Shown here: one piece after another, positions 27,330-35,576 of the stretch
Position numbering within the stretch: position 1 is the stretch's first letter
Layout: every line of letters starts with the position of its first letter
Assembly: GCA_013286215.1 (NCBI GenBank)
Contig: JABDGC010000008.1
Location: 1-53,246, forward strand
Source: Gammaproteobacteria bacterium
GTDB lineage: Bacteria; Pseudomonadota; Gammaproteobacteria; DSM-16500
Length of the DNA stretch: 53,246 nucleotides
Direction of reading: 5' to 3'
Translations under genes and position numbers: made by a program
Notes under the pieces: model-generated
Seen by the model: only the letters and a program-made list of their open reading frames with translations
Told to the model about the DNA's origin: nothing
Databases searched by the model: none

Positions 27330-29417
27330 ATGATATCTAGATTTGCTGCCCGAGATGCGGCCGATGCTGCTGCTCGTATCAGAGAGCTGGATACGATACT
27401 TGCACGACAGGCACGTGCGTCTCACCGGTCGGTTGAGGGATATATACAGAGGCTGATGGCGATTCACGGAGCAGTACTGCCTCCTAATCTTGGGCATGTC
27501 TTGCTGCTGGTGGCGCATGCACATGAAGCAGGCGTGTCGGTTGAGGAGTATGGACGTTTTGCTTTTGAGCTTCAGGAAGAACCGGCTGCTTTTCCCATTT
27601 TGGGGCCTAGGGAAGTAAAGGGCTTTCCTCCTCCCTACAGATACCGGCATGAGGATGAAGCGCAGGAGGACGAGCAGCACGAAGGGGGTCCGTTTGCGGG
27701 TCGAAGCTTTGATGATGCCTGGGTCGCAGGTGACTACGATGCGGCGGTGCAAGCTTCCCTGTCCCTGCAGCACGCACCCGCGAGTACCTTAAAGGATGGC
27801 GATCTGCCAAGAATAGTGGTGCCCGTTATAAAGCAAGAGTTGGAAAATAGTGACCTGGGCGCCTTTAGAGGAAGTTTAAATGAAAAACCACCAGCGTTTC
27901 AGTTGCAGGTTATTCAATACCTCGTTAGAAAATATGGGAAGGCTAAAGAATTTAAAGAGAATCCCAATTTAGAAGCAAAGATCAATAGCGAGCTGGATGG
28001 TGATTATCATATATTTAGCAATATTAAAAGGATGATTGAGAAGTGTACGAGCACTAAGAATCTCCAGCTGACACAAGAGCAAAGAACGACCATCGATCAA
28101 GCCATCATGACCTCTTTGCTAAATGTGGAAGCAATGCTCATTCTTAAAGATGTATTAAGAACAGGGCTGAAGCGTTTTTGGGAACAGGTGATAAACGGGG
28201 CGGCTGGCTCAAAACCGGTTGCTATAAGCAGTTATCTACGAAAAAAATTCACCCGCCTCGAAAGTGGCGGCTTTGTACTCGATAAGGCTTTAGACAAAAG
28301 AATTGCAGCAATCGATGAGTATCATATCTTCACATCCCCCGCTGCAGTGACTGCAGTGCGTGAGCAGCTTCATCCGGCTCTGCAAGCGAGAGTCGATGCC
28401 AATATGATTATGGACGCTTTAAAGGAAATTGCGAGCGAAAGGGAAGCGATTTTTGAGAGCAGGGAGCCGTGCCCTGAAGAGCCGCGTCAAGCAGAAGAAA
28501 AACGCGCAAGGCCTGCTGCGCCCTTGCCCTTAGCCAGGGCTCCCAACTTTGTTGTCTTGTCTCTACCCGAGCCCCAAGCTTCCCCACCTAAAATCGCATC
28601 CACGCCCGCATCTGTGTCCGCATCCGCACGACCCCGCATAGCCGTACCCCCAATCGACCCTCGCTTGCCTCATCTGCGACATGAGTCACCTCTACAGCCT
28701 GAGGCCCATGTTCCCTTGTCTCGGTCACCCGTATCCCTACGAAGGCCGGAGCCCCCAAGCGAATCTCTCCCGCCTATGCAACCCGCATGGCCTGGGTCTC
28801 GATCCATGCCTTTGCTGCAAGAACGGCTGGAGCCTTCACTCGCTTTCTGGCCTCTGGCATCTCAATCCCCATGGCCCGTGCGCCCAATCGACCCTCTGCG
28901 ACACGAGTCACCTCAGCCTGATGCCTATTCTCCCTTGACTCCGCCACCCGTCGCACTCCCACTCGGTCCGGAGCCCCCCGCAGACAATCGTTTTAGGGTG
29001 TTGCAAATGATTGGAGAGGGGGATCATGAAAATATTAAAACTCAAAAAGCCGAATTTTTATCTACTCTACGACACTATTTAAGTCGTGCAGGTCTGCGCC
29101 GCGAAGATTTGCTAGATCTGTTTGATCAAATGCAAATGAAGGGCGGGTCTTTTTGGTATATTCATATGCAAGATAACTGCCGGTTCGACCGTTTTCGTTT
29201 GTTCTTCAAGAAAAAGTGCAATGTACAGGACGACGAAAATTTTTGGCATACCCAGACTTATCAAACGGCGGTTAAGCTGTTAAAAGAAAAATATCTGATG
29301 TTGCCGCAGTTGGTAGATAACAGAGGCGCGGATGAAAACCGGTTTATTGATTATGTCCGCGGGAATTCACCTTGCCATTGGGCGCAGACCTCTACGAGGG
29401 CACGATTTACGAGATAA
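27330..29417 (+). CDS. Unknown protein with UIM-like motif, first of two paralogues
   Basis: The 695-residue protein has no family I recognise. Residues 135-146 (GDYDAAVQASLSL) fit the ubiquitin-interacting-motif pattern, with Ala and Ser at the key places. Two related helical segments follow (about 155-230 and 275-350; each has a YL-R-KY core and ends in a yhiF phrase). Then come a long Pro/Ser/Arg-rich stretch (about 390-550) with repeated DPLRHESP-like phrases and a C-terminal domain (about 565-690; RFRLFFKKK, ENFWHTQTYQTAVKLL). The C-terminal domain is shared with the gene at 29590. No signal peptide or membrane segment is seen. A candidate secreted effector, given its PmrA-type promoter. 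Confidence 0.78.
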   Translation: MISRFAARDAADAAARIRELDTILARQARASHRSVEGYIQRLMAIHGAVLPPNLGHVLLLVAHAHEAGVSVEEYGRFAFELQEEPAAFPILGPREVKGFPPPYRYRHEDEAQEDEQHEGGPFAGRSFDDAWVAGDYDAAVQASLSLQHAPASTLKDGDLPRIVVPVIKQELENSDLGAFRGSLNEKPPAFQLQVIQYLVRKYGKAKEFKENPNLEAKINSELDGDYHIFSNIKRMIEKCTSTKNLQLTQEQRTTIDQAIMTSLLNVEAMLILKDVLRTGLKRFWEQVINGAAGSKPVAISSYLRKKFTRLESGGFVLDKALDKRIAAIDEYHIFTSPAAVTAVREQLHPALQARVDANMIMDALKEIASEREAIFESREPCPEEPRQAEEKRARPAAPLPLARAPNFVVLSLPEPQASPPKIASTPASVSASARPRIAVPPIDPRLPHLRHESPLQPEAHVPLSRSPVSLRRPEPPSESLPPMQPAWPGSRSMPLLQERLEPSLAFWPLASQSPWPVRPIDPLRHESPQPDAYSPLTPPPVALPLGPEPPADNRFRVLQMIGEGDHENIKTQKAEFLSTLRHYLSRAGLRREDLLDLFDQMQMKGGSFWYIHMQDNCRFDRFRLFFKKKCNVQDDENFWHTQTYQTAVKLLKEKYLMLPQLVDNRGADENRFIDYVRGNSPCHWAQTSTRARFTR

Positions 29418-29434
29418 ATTCCCTCCTAACCCTC

Positions 29435-29500
29435 CAGAAAATGTTTCGAGACGTGTGCTACGCACGCTCCTCAGCATGACCGTTAAGTTTTTGTCGTGTT
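29435..29500. repeat. Third repeat family, uninterrupted copy
   Basis: This 66-bp stretch (from CAGAAAATGTTTCGAGACG to GTTTTTGTCGTGTT) matches a second copy at 43252-43470 that is split by the MITE-like element. Within it, GCGTAGCACACGTCTCGAA-like sequence (read on the minus strand) gives short hairpin potential. It lies between the two paralogous genes. Confidence 0.7.
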
Positions 29501-29530
29501 ATCGAGGCATAGCGCTTAGGGGTCGGAACC

Positions 29531-29563
29531 GTTAAAATTGGTTTAAGCTGAAATAGTTATAAT
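29531..29563 (+). promoter_or_regulatory. PmrA-box-like direct repeat with perfect -10
   Basis: GTTAAA (29531-29536) and TTTAAG (29542-29547) share TTAA at an 11-bp period. A perfect TATAAT (29558-29563) lies 10 bp further on. Same geometry as at 77 and 27275. A GGGAGG ribosome site follows before the ATG at 29590. Confidence 0.6.
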
Positions 29564-29589
29564 ATCAAGAAATAAAGGGAGGACCTAAG

Positions 29590-31461
29590 ATGTTTTCTAG
29601 AGATGCTGCCATCGATGCTGCTTATGCCTGGGTGGGGTTGGCGGCGATGATGGAAGCAAGCGGCGAACCAAGTGAGGATTATTCTATGTTCGCGGCAATG
29701 GTTCTTGCTGGAGTAAATCAGGGTTACGCTTATGCAGCTCCAACTTATGCAGCTCCAATACTCGATTATGTTCAGGGAGATGACTTAGACGCGGGGCTGC
29801 AAGCTTCCTTTTATCATCCACAGCCCAAGGGTGGAGGTTCAATAACCGACGATGAGTTGGATCGCATAGTGATACCGACTCTTCTCCTGCAGTTAGGGGG
29901 CCGTTATGATGAAGAGTTCAGCGAAAACTTACGCAAAAAAGACTCTGGAACACAGCTCAAGCTGATTCAATATCTCCATAAAAAATATATCGCGGACAAA
30001 GACAACAAAGAATTTAAAAGGGCCCCGAGCTTGGAAAGCATGCTTTCCAGTCTGGATACGGAAGGTTGGTTTGTTTCTTTTGAGAAGGCGGCTGAAAAAA
30101 GCATCGGCAAACAGGGGGTACAGCTGACCCCACGCCAGCGCGAGAAAACGCTGACGGCGGTGATTAAAGAGTTGGGAAAAATGGAAATGGCGCTTCTCCT
30201 GAAGCTTGAATTGGACAAGAAGCTTGTGGATTTTAGGAAGCTCTTGCAGGGGCATGAGAGGCGGGAAAAAATACTGAGTTATCTCAGGAATAAATATGAT
30301 TCGTCTGAGTTCCCGCCCGACGACGAGTTGGATGCCGTTATTCTCAGTATAGATGAGAATCAAATCTTTTCCTTTTCCCTGCAGGAAACAGCTGAAAAGC
30401 TTAAAAAGCAAATGAATTTAAAAAAACTCGACATCGATGATCTGAAGTCGGCTTTAATGCTCGTTCTCCAGGAAATGGAGGTGGCTAAAGAAGCACCCGC
30501 GGATGGATTGAGAAGCGAAGCAAAAGAACATAAAGAACCTCAGGAACCTCGAGAACGAGGGGCCCGCCCGGAAACACCAACCGACCCTATTCGCAGCCCT
30601 ATACCTCAGGCAGTGCAAGGCCGCAGTTCCCCCGACCCGGGGATGTCTCAGCAATCGGATGTGAGAGAGAGGCTGGAAGATCAAAAAAAACATCAGGAAC
30701 GAGGGGTTAGCTTGAGCGCCGCCACTCCTGATCCTCGCTCGCCCTCTTTAAGCCCGGAAGCACAAACCGACCCTACTCGAAGTCCCACTCCTCAGCCAGT
30801 GCAAGGCCACAGTTCCCCCGACCCGGGGTTGTTGCAGCAATCGGATGTGAGAGAAAGGCTGGAAGATCAAAAGGAAGATCAGGAACGAAGGGTTAGCTCG
30901 AGAGTCGCTTCTCCTCATTCTCGCTTGCTCCTCTTAAGCTCGGAAGCACAAGCTGACCCTACTCGAAGTCCCAGAAGCCCTCTGCCTCAATCGCCGATTA
31001 GTGCGCAAGACCACCGTTTTGATAACTTGCGAAGTATTGGGGATAGCGAGGTAAATAATAAAATTCGAAAAACCCTATTTTTGGTCGCGCTAGAAAACTA
31101 TTTAACGAATGAACAAGACCTTTGTCGCGAAGATTTGCTCGATTTGTTTAATGAAATGCGCGAGAGGAATGGGTCTTTTGGGTTTATCCATAAACAAGAG
31201 AACCCCTCTTGGGATCGTTTTCGTTTGTTCTTCAAGAAAAATCGCAATGGGCCGGAAGACGAAAATTTTTGGCATACCCAGACTTATCAAACGGCGGTTA
31301 AGCTTTTAAAAGAAAAATATCTGGCGTTGGCGCCGTTGGAAAATAGGGAAGATGGCGAAGCGAGCGATCAAGCGGATGAAAACGCGTTTATTGATTATGT
31401 CCGTGGGAATTCAGCTGTCCATTGGTCGCGGACCTCTACGAGGGCACGATTTTCACAATAA
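29590..31461 (+). CDS. Unknown protein, second paralogue, with tandem repeats
   Basis: The 623-residue protein is a paralogue of the one at 27330. It has a UIM-like phrase at 64-74 (DDLDAGLQASF; Gly at the usual Ala). Two related helical segments follow (LKLIQYLHKKY near 118 and KILSYLRNKYD near 228), then a Pro/Ser/Glu-rich region with 62-residue tandem repeats (about 332-455). Its C-terminal domain is nearly identical to that of its neighbour, including RFRLFFKK and ENFWHTQTYQTAVKLL. DNA identity in the last 250 bp is high, so the copies arose, or exchanged sequence, recently. It has its own promoter and strong ribosome site. No signal peptide. Function unknown; candidate effector. Confidence 0.78.
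   Translation: MFSRDAAIDAAYAWVGLAAMMEASGEPSEDYSMFAAMVLAGVNQGYAYAAPTYAAPILDYVQGDDLDAGLQASFYHPQPKGGGSITDDELDRIVIPTLLLQLGGRYDEEFSENLRKKDSGTQLKLIQYLHKKYIADKDNKEFKRAPSLESMLSSLDTEGWFVSFEKAAEKSIGKQGVQLTPRQREKTLTAVIKELGKMEMALLLKLELDKKLVDFRKLLQGHERREKILSYLRNKYDSSEFPPDDELDAVILSIDENQIFSFSLQETAEKLKKQMNLKKLDIDDLKSALMLVLQEMEVAKEAPADGLRSEAKEHKEPQEPRERGARPETPTDPIRSPIPQAVQGRSSPDPGMSQQSDVRERLEDQKKHQERGVSLSAATPDPRSPSLSPEAQTDPTRSPTPQPVQGHSSPDPGLLQQSDVRERLEDQKEDQERRVSSRVASPHSRLLLLSSEAQADPTRSPRSPLPQSPISAQDHRFDNLRSIGDSEVNNKIRKTLFLVALENYLTNEQDLCREDLLDLFNEMRERNGSFGFIHKQENPSWDRFRLFFKKNRNGPEDENFWHTQTYQTAVKLLKEKYLALAPLENREDGEASDQADENAFIDYVRGNSAVHWSRTSTRARFSQ
30583..30954 (+). repeat. 186-bp in-frame tandem repeat
   Basis: Two full units of 186 bp (62 codons) start at GACCC 30583 and 30769, with a partial third from 30955. 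Each encodes DP-RSP, PQxVQGxSSPDPG, QQSDVRERLEDQK and a Ser/Pro-rich end. The period is a multiple of three, so copy number can change without breaking the frame. Confidence 0.88.
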
Positions 31462-31462
31462 A

Positions 31463-31523
31463 CCCCCTCCTCTCCCCACCCCGATAGGCGTCAAGCTAAG
31501 CAAAAAGCGTGGAGGAGAGGGGG
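31463..31523. repeat. Hairpin repeat with expanded loop, copy H
   Basis: CCCCCTCCTCTCCCCACC and GGTGGAGGAGAGGGGG-like arms (GTGGAGGAGAGGGGG at the right) enclose an enlarged loop with CGATAGGCGTCAAGCTAAG. It lies 2 bp after the stop of the second paralogue and before the convergent rluB, so it may terminate transcription there. Confidence 0.7.
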
Positions 31524-31595
31524 ATCTTATACAAAATATGCTTTATGCAACAATGCCCGTTTTTTGCGGAGGAGAGGTATCCTGTGAAAGGATAC

Positions 31596-32342
31596 TCAAG
31601 GCAGAGGTTCATCTCCTAAGCTTGCCATTAAGCTTTGCACTTCTTCCAGTTCCAGTTCTTGCCATTGTCCGCGGTGCAAGCTTCGCGGCAAGGTGATCGA
31701 TCCAAATCGTACCCGCATCAAACGGCTAATTTGCAGCTGCTGCGACTCCCAGAGTCTGCGCACCAGGCGGTTGCGGCCTTCTTTGACGATGACTTGAAAC
31801 CAGCGGTTACTTCCCTCGCCGCCAACCTCGCTAATTTGTTCAAAATGGGCCATGCCGTCTTCCAGTTTGACGCCTTTCCGTAATACTTGAAGCGTCTGCG
31901 GCGTGACCTGGCCATGCACGCGCACGGCATATTCCCGCTCCAATTCGGTGCGTGGATGCATGAGCTGGTTGGCCAGCTCGCCATTGTTGGTGAAGAGAAT
32001 TAAACCTTGCGTATTGATATCCAGACGTCCCACCGCGATCCAGCGGCTGTTGCGCAGCAGGGGAAGATGCGAAAAAACGGTCGGCCTATTCTCGGGGTCC
32101 GAGCGTGTGCAAATTTCGCCTTCGGGTTTGTTGTAGATCAGGACGCGGGTTTTTTTAGACAGGCTTTTGCTTAACTTGATGGGGCGGCCGTCAATGTTGA
32201 TCGCCATCTCGGTTGTGATGCGATCCCCTAGTTTGGCGACTTCGCCATTCACGGTGATGCGACCGGCGCGGATCCAGTCTTCAATTTGACGACGCGATCC
32301 CAGACCGGCATTGGCCAACACTTTTTGGATTCTTTCACGCAT
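31596..32342 (-). CDS. rluB: 23S rRNA pseudouridine synthase RluB
   Basis: The 248-residue enzyme makes pseudouridine 2605 in 23S rRNA. An N-terminal S4 RNA-binding domain (MRERIQKVLANAGLGSRRQ) is followed by the RsuA-family catalytic block VGRLDINTQGLILFTNNG with the catalytic Asp. KEGRNRLVRRLWES is further on. RluB rather than RluE or RluF is assigned from length and from the scpB-rluB linkage common in gammaproteobacteria. It starts 6 bp after scpB. Confidence 0.9.
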   Translation of the reverse strand: MRERIQKVLANAGLGSRRQIEDWIRAGRITVNGEVAKLGDRITTEMAINIDGRPIKLSKSLSKKTRVLIYNKPEGEICTRSDPENRPTVFSHLPLLRNSRWIAVGRLDINTQGLILFTNNGELANQLMHPRTELEREYAVRVHGQVTPQTLQVLRKGVKLEDGMAHFEQISEVGGEGSNRWFQVIVKEGRNRLVRRLWESQQLQISRLMRVRFGSITLPRSLHRGQWQELELEEVQSLMASLGDEPLP

Positions 32343-32348
32343 GATAAA

Positions 32349-33062
32349 TTAACTGGCTGTTAAGAGTTCTTCTTCGAGTTGTTCTTCTTCTTGCGCAAGT
32401 TCCGTGGTTTCGGTTTGCTCAGGCACGTTGCCTTCCAAGGCGGTTTCTTCCGATTCAGCGTTTTCTGCTTCAGCACGCAGGGTGTTATCAAAAGCTAATT
32501 GCACCGGCAATTGATCTTCGACTAGCGTCAGCGTTTGCACTTCGGTCAGGGAGGGCAATTCACGCAAGCTTTTCAGACTGAAATGATCCAAAAAGGTTTT
32601 GGTCGTGCCATAAATTGCCGGTTTTCCGGGAACCTCTTTATAGCCGACCAAGCGGATCCATTCTCTTTCCAGCAGCGTCTTGAAGATGGAGGAGCTGATG
32701 CCGACGCCGCGAATATCTTCAATTTCAGCGCGTGTCACCGGCTGGCGATAGGCAATGATGGCCAGGGTCTCGAGAAAGGCGCGGGAATAGCGTGGCGGGC
32801 GTTCTTCCCAGAGCTTGGAGAGCCAGGGGCTGAACTCAACACGGGCTTGGAACTGAAAGCCGCTGGCAATTTCCTTTAATTGAATGCCGCGTTCGCTGTA
32901 GCGTTGTTCCAGGCTTTGCAGCGCTTCACGTAATTCGGCCGTGGTCGGTGTTTCCGCCTCCGAAAATAGCTTTTGCAGCTGCGAGACGGAGAGCGGTTGG
33001 CCGGCAACCATCAGGGCTGCTTCTAGGATCGGTTCTAACTGTTCAGGTGTCATTGTGTTCAT
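32349..33062 (-). CDS. scpB: Segregation and condensation protein B
   Basis: ScpB joins ScpA and SMC in the bacterial condensin complex. The 237-residue protein has two winged helices: EPILEAALMVAGQPLSVSQL at the start and LETLAIIAYRQPVTRAEIE with the downstream SSSIFKTLLEREWIRLVG block. The last about 50 residues are an acidic Glu/Thr-rich tail. Start ATG 33062 or ATG 33053. Its usual partner scpA is not next to it but at 43538 on the other strand. The 164 bp up to queA hold no gene. Confidence 0.93.
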   Translation of the reverse strand: MNTMTPEQLEPILEAALMVAGQPLSVSQLQKLFSEAETPTTAELREALQSLEQRYSERGIQLKEIASGFQFQARVEFSPWLSKLWEERPPRYSRAFLETLAIIAYRQPVTRAEIEDIRGVGISSSIFKTLLEREWIRLVGYKEVPGKPAIYGTTKTFLDHFSLKSLRELPSLTEVQTLTLVEDQLPVQLAFDNTLRAEAENAESEETALEGNVPEQTETTELAQEEEQLEEELLTAS

Positions 33063-33226
33063 GGGTTTTATACTAGCAAAAGTGAGGCTGTAGCGATAGA
33101 GGGTGTCGCAATCTTATAGGTAAAAGGCGGATCATCTCCTGTGGCTGTTGGTGTGGGAGCCAGCGACTTTAAGGCTCTGGTCCCTGCGTGCCCGAAGCCG
33201 CGCGAGGTGACAACCGGTGCGTGCAG

Positions 33227-34255
33227 TTACGGCGAAAATTTGCTTACCAGCATGGCGTCGCCATAGCTATAAAAGCGATACTTCTCTTTTACGGCTTCCC
33301 GATAGGCCCGCAGAGTGTTTTCTGGTCCGCCCAGGGCGCAAACCAGCATCAAGAGGGTGGATTCCGGAAGATGAAAATTCGTCAGAAGCAGGTCGACGGA
33401 GTGAAAGCGGTAGCCGGGGTAAATAAAGAGCTCCGTATCACCGGCGTAGGGCTGGATTGTGCCGCTGCTGCTCGCAGTCTCCAGGCTGCGTGCCGTCGTC
33501 GTGCCGACGGCGATGACGCGGCCGCCACGGGCCCGGGCGCGTCTGACTTTTTCACAGACTGCTGCGGAGACCTCAACATACTCTGGGTGCATGTGGTGTT
33601 CCAAAATATTAGCGGTTCGGACGGGGAGAAAAGTGCCGGCCCCGACATGCAAGGTGAGGAAAGCCAGGTCCACTCCTTTGGCGCGGAGCTGCTTCAGCAG
33701 GGGCTGGTCAAAATGCAGGCCGGCGGTCGGTGCTGCGACTGAGCCTTTGTCTTCAGCATAGACCGTTTGATAGCGCTCCTTGTCAGCCTCTTCCGCGGGG
33801 CGGTGCAGATAGGGCGGCAAGGGAATTTCTCCAAGACGTTCAATGACTTCGAGAACTGGCGTTTGTTCAGCGCACTCGAGAACGAATAAATTGTGTTGCC
33901 GGCCGAGGACCTTAAAACGGATCTCTTCGGCGAAATGCAAATAACAGCCCGGGGCCGGCGACTTGCTGGCGCGTAAGTGGACCAGGATTTGCTGCTGATT
34001 CAAAATCCGCTCGACCAGAATTTCCACGCGCCCCCCCGTTTCCTTCTGTCCTTTTAAGCGGGCGGGGATCACTTTGCTATTGTTAAAGACCATTAAGTCT
34101 TTTTCAGTCACTTGAGCCAGTAAATCGCTAAATTGGCCATGCTGGAGCTCGCCTTGCGGATGGAGTTGCAGTAAACGGCTCGCCCCGCGTTGTTCGAGGG
34201 GGTAGCGGGCGATGAGTTCCGGCGGTAGGTCGAAATGAAAGTCAGATAATTGCAT
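33227..34255 (-). CDS. queA: S-adenosylmethionine:tRNA ribosyltransferase-isomerase
   Basis: QueA transfers the ribosyl part of SAM to preQ1-modified tRNA in queuosine synthesis. The 342-residue protein begins FDLPPELIARYPLEQRGASR and has VFNNSKVIPARL, the central VAAPTAGLHFD signature, HVGAGTFLPV and the C-terminal NFHLPESTLLMLVCA. Length is normal. No tgt, yajC or secDF follows, although these often do. It is divergent from ispB. Confidence 0.95.
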   Translation of the reverse strand: MQLSDFHFDLPPELIARYPLEQRGASRLLQLHPQGELQHGQFSDLLAQVTEKDLMVFNNSKVIPARLKGQKETGGRVEILVERILNQQQILVHLRASKSPAPGCYLHFAEEIRFKVLGRQHNLFVLECAEQTPVLEVIERLGEIPLPPYLHRPAEEADKERYQTVYAEDKGSVAAPTAGLHFDQPLLKQLRAKGVDLAFLTLHVGAGTFLPVRTANILEHHMHPEYVEVSAAVCEKVRRARARGGRVIAVGTTTARSLETASSSGTIQPYAGDTELFIYPGYRFHSVDLLLTNFHLPESTLLMLVCALGGPENTLRAYREAVKEKYRFYSYGDAMLVSKFSP

Positions 34256-34318
34256 GGGGGCATCTTAATGCAAAATGCTGTTTCATGAAAGCGGGGCGGC
34301 TTGCCTTGCAAGGACAAC

Positions 34319-34347
34319 TTGACGCTAACCTCAAAGCTGAATACGAT
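34319..34347 (+). promoter_or_regulatory. Candidate promoter of ispB
   Basis: TTGACG (34319-34324) and TACGAT (34342-34347) are 17 bp apart, 38 bp before the ispB start. Confidence 0.45.
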
Positions 34348-34384
34348 GCTTTGACCCTTAAATTGAGAATTAAAAACAAAAATC

Positions 34385-35353
34385 ATGGTATTAGACGCCG
34401 CCCGTACTCTTGTTCAATCGGAACTTGTAGCCACAGATCAGTTTATTCTCTCGCAGCTGCAGTCTGATATTCCACTTATTAATCAAATGGTTGAATACGT
34501 TTTGAGTTGTGGCGGTAAGCGTATTCGGCCCCTGGTGTTACTTTTAAGCGCCAAAGCCTTTAGTCAGTCTGGCGAACCTCCGGTTCAATTGGCTTCTGTC
34601 ATTGAATTGATTCACACGGCCACCTTACTGCATGACGATGTCGTGGATAATTCCACGCTGAGGCGCGGCCATAAAACGGCCAATACCGTCTGGGGCAATG
34701 AAGCCAGCGTGCTGGTCGGTGATTTTCTCTATTCGCGGGCTTTTCAAATTGTGGTCAATTTACGCCGCCAGTCCGTTCTCGATATCTTTGCCCAGGCCAC
34801 GCATTACATGGCTGAAGGCGAAATTCTGCAGCTGGTCCACGCGCACAACCCGGATACCACGGAAGCGACTTATTTTGAGGTCATTCAAAGAAAAACAGCC
34901 AAATTGTTTGAGGTGGCCGCCGAGTTGGGCGTTGCTCTTCTGGATCGTAACGAAGGTGCTATGAAGTCCATGCGCAGCTATGGCATGGATCTGGGTTTGG
35001 CCTATCAGCTGATCGACGATGTGTTGGATTATAGCGGCGCAACGGCGCAAACCGGCAAAAATGTGGGTAACGATCTGTCCGAGGGTAAAATGACGCTGTT
35101 GCTGATTGAAGCGCTGCGCAAAGGCAGCAAGGCGGAAACAGCCTTACTGCGGCAGGCCATTGAGACCGGCAAGACGGATTCGGTTCATTCGGTGATCGAG
35201 ATCATTGAATCAACCGGGGCGATTGAGTACACTGCCCAGCTGGCAAGGCAGTATGCGCACAAAGCCTGTGCTGCTTTGACCCAGATTCCCGCGTCGCCGT
35301 ACCGCCAGGCTTTGCACGATTTGGCAGAGTTTGTTGTTCAACGGTCGCATTGA
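34385..35353 (+). CDS. ispB: Long-chain polyprenyl (octaprenyl) diphosphate synthase
   Basis: The 322-residue enzyme builds the side chain of ubiquinone. It has GGKRIRPLVLLLSAKA, the first Asp-rich motif in LLHDDVVDNSTLRRG and the second in YQLIDDVLDYSG. The residue pattern before the first motif (small/hydrophobic, no bulky Phe/Tyr block) fits a long-chain synthase. The chain length of eight is assumed from gammaproteobacterial relatives. A tRNA-Pro gene follows 7 bp after the stop. Confidence 0.92.
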   Translation: MVLDAARTLVQSELVATDQFILSQLQSDIPLINQMVEYVLSCGGKRIRPLVLLLSAKAFSQSGEPPVQLASVIELIHTATLLHDDVVDNSTLRRGHKTANTVWGNEASVLVGDFLYSRAFQIVVNLRRQSVLDIFAQATHYMAEGEILQLVHAHNPDTTEATYFEVIQRKTAKLFEVAAELGVALLDRNEGAMKSMRSYGMDLGLAYQLIDDVLDYSGATAQTGKNVGNDLSEGKMTLLLIEALRKGSKAETALLRQAIETGKTDSVHSVIEIIESTGAIEYTAQLARQYAHKACAALTQIPASPYRQALHDLAEFVVQRSH

Positions 35354-35360
35354 TTTATAA

Positions 35361-35434
35361 CGGGGTGTAGCTCAGCTTGGTAGAGCGCTGCTTTCGGGAG
35401 GCAGAGGCCGCAGGTTCGAATCCTGTCGCCCCGA
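35361..35434 (+). tRNA. tRNA-Pro (CGG)
   Basis: Acceptor CGGGGTG pairs with CGCCCCG, anticodon loop TTCGGGA (CGG), T-arm GGTTCGAATCC. CCA is not encoded. Confidence 0.96.
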
Positions 35435-35576
35435 TTCATTTTCCCACCGCTTCTCCAGGTTTTTTTAGTTATCCTAACACCGCACAGCAGCTCAGGATGA
35501 CAAGAATGATTGAAAACCGGGTCTGCTCACTATACGATTGGATTTAAGAATCCCACGTAATAAGGACATCCTCCGC

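Noticed and set aside
35440..35535. Further MITE copy after tRNA-Pro
   Set aside because: Only a CAGCTCAGGATGACAAG scrap resembles the element core; no terminal repeats are present.
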